In this document: piece after piece, positions 1-7,406 of the stretch
How the letters are laid out: each line of letters begins with the position of its first letter
Position numbering within the stretch: the first letter of the stretch is position 1
Source of the DNA: Akkermansiaceae bacterium
GTDB lineage: Bacteria; Verrucomicrobiota; Verrucomicrobiia; Verrucomicrobiales; DEV007
Length of the DNA stretch: 64,000 nt
Direction: 5' to 3'
NCBI GenBank assembly: GCA_024233085.1
Contig: JACKQC010000022.1
Location: 1-64,000, forward strand
Notes under the pieces: generated by a model
The model's database searches: none
What the model was told of the DNA's origin: nothing
Seen by the model: only the letters and a program-made list of their open reading frames with translations
Position numbers and translations under genes: made by a program

Positions 1-1392
1 CGAAAAAAAAATCATTTAGCCACCTTTTGCTGGAGAACCGATGGAAATTTCGATAACCAAGCAAAAATAAAAGTAAATCACGAATACATTGTTGCGTTCG
101 CGCGAAATGCCGAAGCTTTTGAATACCCTCAGGTTGTCGATCCATCAACTCCAGCCTCAAGTAAACTGATGAGGCCAGAGATTCGAAATACAATTGTAAA
201 AAATGGCCCAAAGAATCCAATTTCTTCGATAAGAATTCCAAAAGGTTTCCCTGCCGGCTTTGCGGAGGGCGTTCTCTATGAAGCAGAAGGACAATGGCCT
301 AAATTTGAGAGTGCGGCCAAGGTAAAAGCAGGGCGTGTTGTAGCGCCGTTTGAAGTTTCCAGTGGTTGGAGTTCAAAAAGATTGCTGGAGAAGTTTATTG
401 GAAATGAACTGAGTCCTATTACCGATAGCAAGGGGCAAGAAACTACATTTGAGTTTATGCCTTCCGGAACAATAGAGATTGTAAAACGCCGTGAAAAACC
501 TAGCCATGTAATTTCTACCCTCTCGGGATTCAGTTCGACTCAAAATATGTCGGCACGGCTTAAACAAATGGGCATCAATTTCGATTATCCAAAGCCAGTG
601 GAACTAATTCAGTATATTGTATCGCTAGTTGGAAATGACGGATTGGTATTAGATTCCTTCGCCGGCTCCGGCACGACGGGGCACGCGGTGCTGAAGCAGA
701 ACGCGGAGGATGGCGGCACCCGCCGGTTCCTGCTGGTGGAGATGGAGCCGGGCATCGCCCGCGACATCACGGCGGAGCGGGTGCGCCGGGTGGCGGCGGG
801 CTACACGGACGCGAAGGGCAAGGCGGTGCCGGGCCTGAGCGGGGGCTTCCAGTATTGCCGGCTGAGCGCGGAGCCGCTCTTCAACGAGTTCGGCGACATC
901 CGCGACGATGTGACCTACGCCCAACTGGCGGATTTCGTCTGGTTCGCCGAGACGGGAACGGGGTATGTGAACGGGAATGCGATAGGGACGGCTGGCCCAG
1001 CCGCCCGCCAGACGGGGAAAAGGGGACGCGAGGGCAAGAAGGGCGCGAACGACGGCGGAAACGACGGCGGAAACGACGGCGGAAACGACGGCGCGACCGA
1101 CGGCGCGACCGACGGCGGACGCCTCGGCGAGGCGTCCCTACCGAACGCGTCCCTGCCCGATACGCCGCTGCTGGGAATCCACGAGGGTCGGGCGATCTAC
1201 CTCCTCTTCAACGGCATCCTCGGTGACCGGCGTCCCGAAGGGGGCAATATCCTGACGCGTCCGGTGCTCGACAGCCTGCCGCCGCACCCGGGCGAGCGGG
1301 TCATCTACGCGGCCGCGACGCGACTCGGCGAGGCGGCGCTGCGCCGGGCGGGCATCACCTTCAAACAAACGCCGTATTCGATCCTGGTATGA
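1..1392 (+). CDS. mod: Type III restriction-modification DNA methyltransferase (Mod), C-terminal part
   Basis: The frame is open from base 1, so the gene begins upstream; 463 codons remain. The product is the C-terminal part of a beta-class N6-adenine methyltransferase that modifies the recognition site of a type III restriction system. The S-adenosylmethionine motif I (DSFAGSGTTGHAV) is at visible residues 218-230. In this class motif IV (DPPY) precedes the target-recognition domain; I do not see DPPY, so it must lie upstream. Residues 1-215 should hold the recognition domain. A stretch rich in Gly, Asp and Asn at about residues 327-382 is an in-frame repeat element, not normal family sequence. 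The first 650 bases are clearly AT-rich while the rest is GC-rich, with the change right at motif I. The res gene follows at 2303, separated by a RAYT gene. Confidence 0.9.
   Translation, partial: RKKNHLATFCWRTDGNFDNQAKIKVNHEYIVAFARNAEAFEYPQVVDPSTPASSKLMRPEIRNTIVKNGPKNPISSIRIPKGFPAGFAEGVLYEAEGQWPKFESAAKVKAGRVVAPFEVSSGWSSKRLLEKFIGNELSPITDSKGQETTFEFMPSGTIEIVKRREKPSHVISTLSGFSSTQNMSARLKQMGINFDYPKPVELIQYIVSLVGNDGLVLDSFAGSGTTGHAVLKQNAEDGGTRRFLLVEMEPGIARDITAERVRRVAAGYTDAKGKAVPGLSGGFQYCRLSAEPLFNEFGDIRDDVTYAQLADFVWFAETGTGYVNGNAIGTAGPAARQTGKRGREGKKGANDGGNDGGNDGGNDGATDGATDGGRLGEASLPNASLPDTPLLGIHEGRAIYLLFNGILGDRRPEGGNILTRPVLDSLPPHPGERVIYAAATRLGEAALRRAGITFKQTPYSILV
981..1145. repeat. REP/BIME element embedded in mod
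   Basis: Two palindromes face each other about 110 bp apart. The left one reads GATAG followed by a GGACGGCTGG/CCCAGCCGCC hairpin; the right one is ACGCCTCGGCGAGGCGT followed by CCCTAC. Read from outside, each hairpin has GTAG or a close variant at its foot, the layout of REP pairs (BIMEs) recognised by RAYT proteins. Similar pairs flank the RAYT gene at 1571. Here the element lies inside the mod reading frame without breaking it. Confidence 0.8.
1048..1119. repeat. Six 12-bp tandem repeats in mod
   Basis: Six consecutive copies of AACGACGGCGGA or close variants (the last three copies drift to AACGACGGCGCG, ACCGACGGCGCG and ACCGACGGCGGA). They encode NDGG/TDGA blocks. A 12-bp unit keeps the reading frame, so copy-number change would alter protein length and not switch the gene off. 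The array fills the spacer of the BIME in mod. Confidence 0.85.
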
Positions 1393-1408
1393 ATACCGTG
1401 CAGCCCGC

Positions 1409-1506
1409 GGGGACGGCTGGCCCAGCCCTCCGACGGATGGAAAAGGGCGGACGCCGGGCAAAAAAAGGCGTGGCAGGCGGCGAACGCCTCGGCGGGGCGT
1501 CCCCAC
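1409..1506. repeat. REP/BIME copy upstream of the RAYT gene
   Basis: A hairpin around GGACGGCTGGCCCAGCC at 1411-1427 and a hairpin AACGCCTCGGCGGGGCGT at about 1483-1500 followed by CCCCACC form the same convergent pair as in mod, with a shorter spacer. It fills most of the 178-bp gap between mod and the RAYT gene; nothing else is evident there. Confidence 0.75.
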
Positions 1507-1570
1507 CGAGCGTGTCCCCTCCACCAACGCTTCCCTCCGTTCGGAGGCGAAATTGATTTGAATCGACAAG

Positions 1571-2029
1571 ATGGACGACGAAAGATTGCCGACGAGGAAA
1601 TGGCTCCGCCATGAAATGCCGATCGGGGTAAGCGACCCGGCGCCGGTTTTTTTCGTCACGATTTGTTGCCAGGTACGAGGCCGCAACCAACTGGCGACCG
1701 AAGATCGGTGGGCTTTTCTAAAAGAATCGATCATCCAACGGAACGAGACCGGAGTCTGGTCATGCACCCTTTGCCTGGCGATGCCGGATCATGTGCATGG
1801 ATTTTTTCGATTCGATGCCGACCGGGGCATGAAGGGGGCGATCGCCGATTGGAAACGGTGGACCGCCCGGCAGGCGGGGATTGTCTGGCAGAAGGGGTTT
1901 TTCGATCACCGGTTGAGGAGCATGGACAGTTTGATGGAAAAGCGAAGTTACATCCTGTTGAATCCCGTTCGGGCGGGATTGGCCGCCGAACCCGACGATT
2001 GGCCCTACGTGTATGATTGCCGCCAATGA
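1571..2029 (+). CDS. REP-associated tyrosine transposase (RAYT, Y1/HUH family)
   Basis: A 152-residue single-domain protein. The HUH-type metal site appears as PDHVHG (His74, His76), and the catalytic tyrosine is Tyr127 in the family-typical context SYILLNPVRAG. RAYTs are domesticated relatives of IS200/IS605 transposases that bind and cleave REP hairpins and are thought to have spread them. The gene is flanked on both sides by BIMEs whose hairpins carry GTAG-like feet (about 1409-1506 and 2071-2175), and another lies inside mod, so enzyme and probable substrates are together. It sits between mod and res of a type III system, which suggests insertion into that operon. The start codon at 1571 has no clear ribosome binding site, so the start is the least certain part. 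Confidence 0.9.
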   Translation: MDDERLPTRKWLRHEMPIGVSDPAPVFFVTICCQVRGRNQLATEDRWAFLKESIIQRNETGVWSCTLCLAMPDHVHGFFRFDADRGMKGAIADWKRWTARQAGIVWQKGFFDHRLRSMDSLMEKRSYILLNPVRAGLAAEPDDWPYVYDCRQ

Positions 2030-2070
2030 AACGTTCCACGGAATCAGTTGAGATCGCGCCGAAGCCGAAG

Positions 2071-2175
2071 GTAGGGACTGCTGGCCCAGCCGTCCGCCAT
2101 ACGGAAACAGGTGGTCACCATCCCATTCATGGCGCGAAAGACGGCGGAAACGGAGGCGAAGCCTCCCTGCCCTTG
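2071..2175. repeat. REP/BIME copy downstream of the RAYT gene
   Basis: GTAG at 2071 is followed by the hairpin GGACTGCTGGCCCAGCCGTCC-like stem (2074-2095). A second short palindrome GGAGGCGAAGCCTCC follows at 2153-2167 with CCTGCC after it. This is the third and best GTAG-footed copy. The remaining gap to res (2176-2302) shows no gene or other structure that I can support. Confidence 0.75.
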
Positions 2176-2302
2176 GCTTCCCGATCGGAGGCCGGCATCG
2201 CCCGCGGCCAGACGGTGGGGTGTAGGGTGGGCGCGAAGCGCCTTGAAGGATTGGGACCAACGTTGAGACCGTAAACCCCTCTCGTAAGACGAAACGCCGC
2301 CC

Positions 2303-3859
2303 ATGCCGACCTTCACCCCCAAGCTCTACCAGCAAAGCGCGCTCGACAGTATGGCGCACTACTTCCGCGACTGTCAGCGGATGGGGAATGCGGACTACGC
2401 GTTTCAGGAGACGACGAAGGCGCTGTGGGGCCGGAAGTCGGACTTCACGCCGCTGCGGGGGGAATTCGACGAGGCGATGCCGTATTTCTGCCTGCGGGTG
2501 CCGACGGGGGGCGGCAAGACTTTCCTCGCCGCCAAGAGCGTGGCGATGGTGAACAGCCTCCTGCTCCAGACAGAGCGCAGCGTGATCTTGTGGCTGGTGC
2601 CATCGAAGACGATCCGGGACCAGACGATGGACGCGCTGAAGGACCGGGAGCATCCGCTGCACGCGGCGATCCGCGAGGCGGGTCCGGTGACGGTGATGGA
2701 CCTGGATGAGGCGAAGGCGCTGATCCGTTCCACGCTGGAAACGAGCACGGTGATCATCGTGGCGACGCGGCAGGCCTTTCAGGTGGGCAATGAGGAACTG
2801 CGCAAAGTCTATGAGGACAGCGGGGCGCTGATGGCGCTGTTCGACGGGCTGACGGAGGAGCAGCGGACCGGGCTGCTGAAAAACGAGGCGGGATTCGCCC
2901 CCCGTTCGCTGGTGAATGCGCTGCGCCAGCGGCGACCCTTTGTCATCATCGACGAGGCCCACAACAGCCGCACGGAGCTGGCCTTTGACATGCTGGCGAA
3001 GTTCAATCCCTCGGGCATTCTGGAGCTGACGGCGACGCCGGACACGGAGACGACGCCGAGCAATGTGCTGCACTCGGTCTCGGCGGTGGAACTGAAGCGG
3101 GAGGAGATGATCAAGCTGCCGATCCTGCTGGAGACGGTGCCCGACGCGCAGAAGTGTCTGGCGCTGGCGATCGATCAGCGGGACCAGCTCGACGCGCTGG
3201 CGAGGCGCGAGCGGACGGAGCGCGGCATGCCCTACCTGCGCCCGCTGGTCCTGATCCAGGCGGAAAAGCGGTCGGGCACGAAGGAGACCCGCCACGTGGA
3301 ATGGGTGAAGGAGGAACTGATGACCAACCACAATCTCCCCGAGGAGGAGATCGCGGTGGCGACGGGCGACGAGCGCGGCCTGGAGTCACTGGCGACGGAG
3401 TACGAGGGCGGGATTTTCTCGGAGAAGTGCCCGGTGAAGTATGTGATCACCCAGCAGGCCCTGGCCGAGGGCTGGGACTGCGCCTTTGCCTATGTCCTCG
3501 TCAGTCTGGCGGAACTGCGGAGCGCGACGGCGGTGGAACAGCTACTGGGCCGCATCCTGCGCCAACCGAATGCGAAGCGGCGCGAGGCCGAGGCGCTGAA
3601 CCGAAGCTATGCCTACGTGGTGTCGAAGGATTTCGGCGAGACGGCGAACGCACTGCGCGATGCATTGGTGAAGGGCTCGGGATTTGAGCGGACCGAAGCA
3701 GCGGATTTCGTGGCGGCGCGGCGGCCGGAACAGACAAAGTTGGATTTCCAGCGAGGGCCGCGCCGCGTGGAATTCACGCCGATGACCGTGCCCGTGGCAG
3801 AGGCGCTGGATACCGGGAAGCTCTCTTGGGAGCTGAAAAAGAAGGTTCATTACCGTTAA
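2303..3859 (+). CDS. res: Type III restriction enzyme Res, helicase part, cut by an in-frame stop
   Basis: Encodes the ATP-dependent translocase part of a type III restriction enzyme. Walker A is VPTGGGKT at residues 66-73, the DEAH box (IIDEAHNS) is at 217-220, and helicase motif VI is in VEQLLGRILRQP near residue 415. The frame ends after KKKVHYR at a TAA (3857-3859). The same frame then continues without further stops into the nuclease part ending at 4990. Joined, the two would give about 895 residues, close to the usual Res length, so this is most simply one gene with a nonsense codon. Without the nuclease the fragment could still bind ATP but should not cut DNA. Readthrough, or complementation by a separately started nuclease part, is possible but not shown. 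Confidence 0.88.
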   Translation: MPTFTPKLYQQSALDSMAHYFRDCQRMGNADYAFQETTKALWGRKSDFTPLRGEFDEAMPYFCLRVPTGGGKTFLAAKSVAMVNSLLLQTERSVILWLVPSKTIRDQTMDALKDREHPLHAAIREAGPVTVMDLDEAKALIRSTLETSTVIIVATRQAFQVGNEELRKVYEDSGALMALFDGLTEEQRTGLLKNEAGFAPRSLVNALRQRRPFVIIDEAHNSRTELAFDMLAKFNPSGILELTATPDTETTPSNVLHSVSAVELKREEMIKLPILLETVPDAQKCLALAIDQRDQLDALARRERTERGMPYLRPLVLIQAEKRSGTKETRHVEWVKEELMTNHNLPEEEIAVATGDERGLESLATEYEGGIFSEKCPVKYVITQQALAEGWDCAFAYVLVSLAELRSATAVEQLLGRILRQPNAKRREAEALNRSYAYVVSKDFGETANALRDALVKGSGFERTEAADFVAARRPEQTKLDFQRGPRRVEFTPMTVPVAEALDTGKLSWELKKKVHYR

Positions 3860-3889
3860 AAAACGAAAGAGCTGGAGATCAGGGCTCCC

Positions 3890-4990
3890 TTGTCGGAGGA
3901 GGAGACCATCGAACTCCAGGAATCCGCGGTGATGGACGCCACCCGCGACATCCTGCGGCAGGCGGGTGAATACAGCCGCACGAAGGCGGTTCAGGTATTC
4001 ACGACGCCGTCGGAACTGGGAAAGGCGTTTTTCGTGCCCCAAATGGAGGTGTGGTTGGATGACGAATTGCGCCTTTTCGACGAACCTGAGGCGATTGATT
4101 ATCCTTGGGAACTGCCTCTTTACCGTTCCACGCCAACGACCGAACAAGTCGGACAACTGATCGGCGCCACTCGATTTCGGGAAGGCGGCTTCGTCGACAT
4201 CGACGACGAAAGGGGCCGGGTGACGACGCGTTACGCAAAGGACCTGGAGCGGGATCTTGCGCTGGCCTACACACCGGAGCACTGGACCGAGGCAAAGCTG
4301 GCGGCGTGGTTCTGTCGCCAGATCCCTGACCCGACGATCACGCACGCAAGCAAGACGGCCTTCGTGGCGGGGTGGCTGGCAAATCTCCTCGAAAACGAAG
4401 GCATTGATTTGGCCCGGGCAAACCAGCAGAAATTTCTGCTCCGCAACCTGCTTGCCGAATACGTGAGCACGCTTCGCCGGGACGCAATCCAAAAGGCTTG
4501 TGACGCGTTTCTTTTCGGCGAGGGAAAGGAGGAGCGGGTACGGATTGGATCGGAGTATTCCTTCGAATTTCATCCCGACGCCTACGGACCGGATCGGGAC
4601 TATGACGGCAGGTACGGGGAATACGATTTCGAAAAGCACTACTATCCCCGGATGGGAGATTTCGATTCGAAAGAGGAATACGAATGCGCTTGCTGGATTG
4701 ATCGCCAATCGGAAGTGGTCTTCTGGGTGCGAAACCTCGTGCGAAAGAATGGGGCCTCGTTCTTTCTCCAGAAGGCGGACGGGCGATTCTACCCGGACTT
4801 CATTTGCAAACTCACCGACGGGCGAATCCTCGCAGTGGAATACAAGGGGAAGGATCGTTGGACTGACGCCAAGCCCGATCGGGACATTGGCGAACTTTGG
4901 GAGGAACTGAGCGAAGGGAAATGCGCCTTTGCAATGGTGACGGACAAGAAGTGGGAAATGGTATCGGTGAAATTGCTCGTGGAAAACTAG
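3890..4990 (+). CDS. res: Type III restriction enzyme Res, nuclease part (downstream of the stop)
   Basis: This is the in-frame continuation of the helicase segment ending at 3859. It carries the PD-(D/E)XK endonuclease core: YPDF (Asp303, counted from the TTG at 3890) and VEYKGK (Glu317, Lys319). The TTG at 3890 is only the first usable start; a GTG at 3929 or the ATG at 3932 are alternatives, and the bases between 3860 and 3889 also read sensibly (KELEIRAPLSEE), which argues that the ancestral protein ran straight through. If translated on its own it would be a nuclease domain lacking the motor. The downstream gap 4991-5127 holds REP-like palindromes. Confidence 0.85.
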   Translation: MSEEETIELQESAVMDATRDILRQAGEYSRTKAVQVFTTPSELGKAFFVPQMEVWLDDELRLFDEPEAIDYPWELPLYRSTPTTEQVGQLIGATRFREGGFVDIDDERGRVTTRYAKDLERDLALAYTPEHWTEAKLAAWFCRQIPDPTITHASKTAFVAGWLANLLENEGIDLARANQQKFLLRNLLAEYVSTLRRDAIQKACDAFLFGEGKEERVRIGSEYSFEFHPDAYGPDRDYDGRYGEYDFEKHYYPRMGDFDSKEEYECACWIDRQSEVVFWVRNLVRKNGASFFLQKADGRFYPDFICKLTDGRILAVEYKGKDRWTDAKPDRDIGELWEELSEGKCAFAMVTDKKWEMVSVKLLVEN

Positions 4991-5042
4991 CCGTCATATC
5001 GCTTCCAAAGCATCATGAAGCGCAAGCGCCCGCCTCACGAAT

Positions 5043-5101
5043 CGGACCCGCGGGTCCGGAGAGCGGCCGGGTAAAAAGGGCGGACACGGCGGTCCGCCGT
5101 C
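5043..5101. repeat. Pair of REP-like palindromes after res
   Basis: CGGACCCGCGGGTCCG at about 5043-5058 is a perfect palindrome, and ACGGCGGTCCGCCGT at 5086-5100 is a 7-bp stem with one central base. The arrangement of two GC-rich hairpins about 30 bp apart resembles the BIMEs around the RAYT gene but the stems differ in sequence. They could also act as transcription barriers after res. Confidence 0.55.
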
Positions 5102-5127
5102 CAAGGGGGAAAGGGCCGAATCGGGCG

Positions 5128-5169
5128 GATTGAACCCTGTTTCCCCGCAAAACCCAACAGGGTTGGGTC
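5128..5169. repeat. 22-bp-pitch palindrome set, left part, interrupted by an IS
   Basis: A degenerate unit (GATTGAACCCTG, 5128-5139) is followed by AACCCAACAGGGTTGGGTC at 5151-5169. The IS4-type element starts immediately after it. Removing the IS and one copy of the duplicated 10 bp restores a second unit exactly 22 bp further on (the part now at 6734-6752). Confidence 0.8.
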
Positions 5170-6720
5170 CATCCGTGTAAACCTAATTCCCGCAACGCGT
5201 TAAAAATCAATAATTATTGACTTTTGTCACTTGACAGGCAGTGAGCCGCGGCACGCTGTCGGTGCAAAATTCACTCACCAGCCCACTCGGGCGGCTCGCG
5301 GACAGCGGCCGCGGACTCATTCCTTCGGTAACCCACATCCGCGCGCTGGCAAGAACCGTCGGGTGGTTCCGGCGCGCCGCCAAGCTCATCCAGCCCGAAC
5401 ACCTCCTGCTCGCCCTGCTCGCGGCCATCGCTTTCGGCGAACGCTCCGCCCGCGCCATCGCCCTGGAGCTGGGCATCTGCTCGGACATTAACGTGTCCCG
5501 CCAAGCCGTCTGGAAACGACTCCGCCTCCCCGGCGCGGTTCGCTTTATGCAAGCGCTCTGCCAACAGGTCTTGCAACGTTCGTTGGCCGATCCCGCTTTG
5601 CTCGCCCTGAGCGATTCGCTCAAAAAGCAGCTCGCCTCGCCCATCCGCCGCGTCCTCCTCGGCGACGCCACCACCTTTACGTTGCATCCGAGCCTCGCCG
5701 CGATCTTTCCGGGGTCGAAAAACGGCAAACCCGTCCCCAAATCCCACCTCAAACTCCAACTCGTCACCGACCTGCTCTCGGGCCGCTGGATTCATTTCTC
5801 GCTCGATCCCTACGGTCGGAGCGACGCGAAAGCCGCCATGGACATCCTGCCGCTGCTGCGCGCCGGTGACCTGCTCATCCGCGATCTGGGCTACGCGTGC
5901 ATGGCCAGTTTCCACGGGATCATTGCCGCGAAGGCGTTTTTCATTTCCCGGCTCAAAGCCCGGGTCCATGTCCTCGACGAAACCGGCGAGCGCATCCCGC
6001 TGCGCCAGACCTTGCGCCGGCTCGCTCCCAACCAGGGCGATCTTGTGCGCCTGCCCGTGTTGATGACCGGAAGCGACCGGGTGCCGTGTTTCCTGGTGGC
6101 TCAACGGGTGCCTCAAACCGTGGCCGACCAACGTCGGCGCAAGCTCAGGGCCAAACACAAAAAGCAGGGATTCAAACCGCCGGGCAAGCGCTATCTGGAG
6201 TTGCAGGATTGGACGATCCTGGTGACCAATCTGGAGGAAAAGCAGGTCGCCAATCCTCAGGTATTGGGGTGGTATCGGATGCGCTGGCGCATCGAGACGA
6301 TCTTCAAAGCGTGCAAGAGCCACACCGGGATGCTCCGAGTGGCGGGGCACAAGACCAACGCGCATCATGCCAAGGCGCTGGTGCTCGCCTGGGTGTTGGC
6401 GATGATCCTGTTGGCCCATCGCGGGAGCTTCGCGATGGTGAACCTGCGCCGCATCCAGGGGGATGCGGGAGGCGGCGGAGAACCGCCTTGGGAGATGCGA
6501 TGCCATCGAACCAGTATCTTCAAGATGACCGAACGTCTGATGCGCTCGCTGGGCATGGAGATCGAATTCGCGGGGGCCGGATTCAATTTCGAAGAACACT
6601 ACCGACGCACCCACCACTACTGCCTGATCCACAACCAAACCGAACTCGCCAAAAACCGACAATCACTCGCCGAAATCCTCCATTCAAACCTGCTGATCCA
6701 AAGTTAGGTTTACACCAATG
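5170..6720. mobile_element. IS4-family insertion sequence, complete, with target duplication
   Basis: The ends are inverted repeats with core GTGTAAACCTAA (5175-5186) matched by its complement TTAGGTTTACAC (6704-6715); a few outer bases (CAT at 5170-5172 against ATG at 6718-6720) extend them imperfectly. GGGTTGGGTC at 5160-5169 is repeated at 6721-6730, a 10-bp direct target duplication (11 bp if one more C is counted), within the range known for IS4-family elements. The element is about 1.55 kb with one transposase gene and has inserted into one of the dispersed 22-bp-pitch palindromes. The exact outer boundary is uncertain by one or two bases. Confidence 0.88.
5241..6707 (+). CDS. IS4-family DDE transposase
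   Basis: A 488-residue transposase that cuts and joins the IS ends. The first catalytic Asp is in GDATTF and the second in RDLGY. The glutamate lies in the IS4 signature YREK, seen as YRMRWRIETIFKACK with the spacing Y-2-R-3-E-6-K. The frame is intact, so the enzyme may be active. The GTG at 5241 is taken as start because it is the first start codon inside the left end and gives the usual N-terminal helical region. It lies about 70 bp from the left terminus and the stop lies 8-13 bp from the right inverted repeat, which is normal for a compact IS. Confidence 0.93.
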   Translation: MSRGTLSVQNSLTSPLGRLADSGRGLIPSVTHIRALARTVGWFRRAAKLIQPEHLLLALLAAIAFGERSARAIALELGICSDINVSRQAVWKRLRLPGAVRFMQALCQQVLQRSLADPALLALSDSLKKQLASPIRRVLLGDATTFTLHPSLAAIFPGSKNGKPVPKSHLKLQLVTDLLSGRWIHFSLDPYGRSDAKAAMDILPLLRAGDLLIRDLGYACMASFHGIIAAKAFFISRLKARVHVLDETGERIPLRQTLRRLAPNQGDLVRLPVLMTGSDRVPCFLVAQRVPQTVADQRRRKLRAKHKKQGFKPPGKRYLELQDWTILVTNLEEKQVANPQVLGWYRMRWRIETIFKACKSHTGMLRVAGHKTNAHHAKALVLAWVLAMILLAHRGSFAMVNLRRIQGDAGGGGEPPWEMRCHRTSIFKMTERLMRSLGMEIEFAGAGFNFEEHYRRTHHYCLIHNQTELAKNRQSLAEILHSNLLIQS

Positions 6721-6752
6721 GGGTTGGGTCCCCGATTCAACAGGGTTGGGTC
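6721..6752. repeat. 22-bp-pitch palindrome set, right part
   Basis: GGGTTGGGTC (6721-6730) is the duplicated half of the palindrome split by the IS. It is followed by CCC and then a further unit GATTCAACAGGGTTGGGTC (6734-6752). Together with 5128-5169 it makes the original repeat locus. Confidence 0.8.
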
Positions 6753-6832
6753 GGGAGAGGGGCCAAAATCGGCGGCTTGGGGGGCGATTGAGTGGAAATT
6801 GCCTGGAATCAGGGTGTTGCGACCGTTTTTCG

Positions 6833-7095
6833 AAGTGGGGGAAGGGTCTCTCCCAGATGGGTAAAGGGGTTCTCCGAGATGGGAGAAGGGGCTCTCCCAG
6901 ATGGGTGAAGGGGCTTTCCGGGATGGGTGCATGGGCACACCCGGATGGGTGCATGGGCACACCCGGATGGGTGCATGGGCACACCCGGATGGGTGCATGG
7001 GCCCACCCGGACGGGTGCGTGGGCACACCGGGAGGGATCAATGGGCGCACCGGGAGGGGTGCGGGATCGGTGCGTGGGCACACCGGGAGGGGACG
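6833..7095. repeat. 22-bp tandem array, about eleven units
   Basis: The motif GATGGG recurs at 6856, 6878, 6900, 6922, 6944, 6966 and 6988, and degenerate copies continue at the same 22-bp step to about 7053, with one further copy displaced by 33 bp. Inner units contain CACCCGGATGGGTG, a short hairpin. Early units (AGATGGGTGAAGGGGCTCT) and later units (GGATGGGTGCATGGGCACA) are two sub-types that blend along the array. No unique spacers occur, so it is not a CRISPR. Frames through it are open only because of the repeat and I do not call a gene. Confidence 0.85.
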
Positions 7096-7195
7096 CGAGG
7101 GAGGATGCCTTTGGGGGTGGCACGCTTCGAGGGAAATGGCCCCGGGGAGGGGCGGTTTGCCGTCGACCGCGGTCGAGAATGGGGCTCCGTCGGCG

Positions 7196-7339
7196 GGGGC
7201 TCCAGGCATGGGCTCCGGGCATGGGCTCCGTCGGCAGGGGCTCCGTCGGCGGTATCATACCGCCGCTCCCTGAAGACCACCGCCGCTCTCTGAAGACCAC
7301 CGCCGCTCCCTGAAGTCCACCGCCGCTCTCTGAAGATGG
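7196..7339. repeat. Second short tandem repeats: CTCCGTCGGC copies and a 20-bp unit
   Basis: CTCCGTCGGC with short G-rich links occurs three times between 7185 and 7252. It is followed by four copies of a 20-bp unit, CCGCCGCTCCCTGAAGACCA, at 7260-7279, 7280-7299, 7300-7319 and 7320-7339, alternating CTCCC and CTCTC. The GGTATCATACC palindrome lies at the junction (7251-7261). The stretch 6753-7406 has no supported gene and is almost entirely repeat. Confidence 0.8.
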
Positions 7340-7406
7340 GCCGGCCGCTTTTCGACGCTGGAAAAGGATTGGCACGGAGGGGGTGTCTGTCTATGATGAC
7401 CGGGCT

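Noticed and set aside
3840..3900. Frameshift or programmed slippage in res
   Set aside because: Both parts are in the same frame; a single stop codon explains the break.
5271..6662. 463-codon minus-strand frame in the IS
   Set aside because: Complement of the transposase gene.
6833..7095. CRISPR array
   Set aside because: The units are contiguous with no unique spacers and no cas genes are near.
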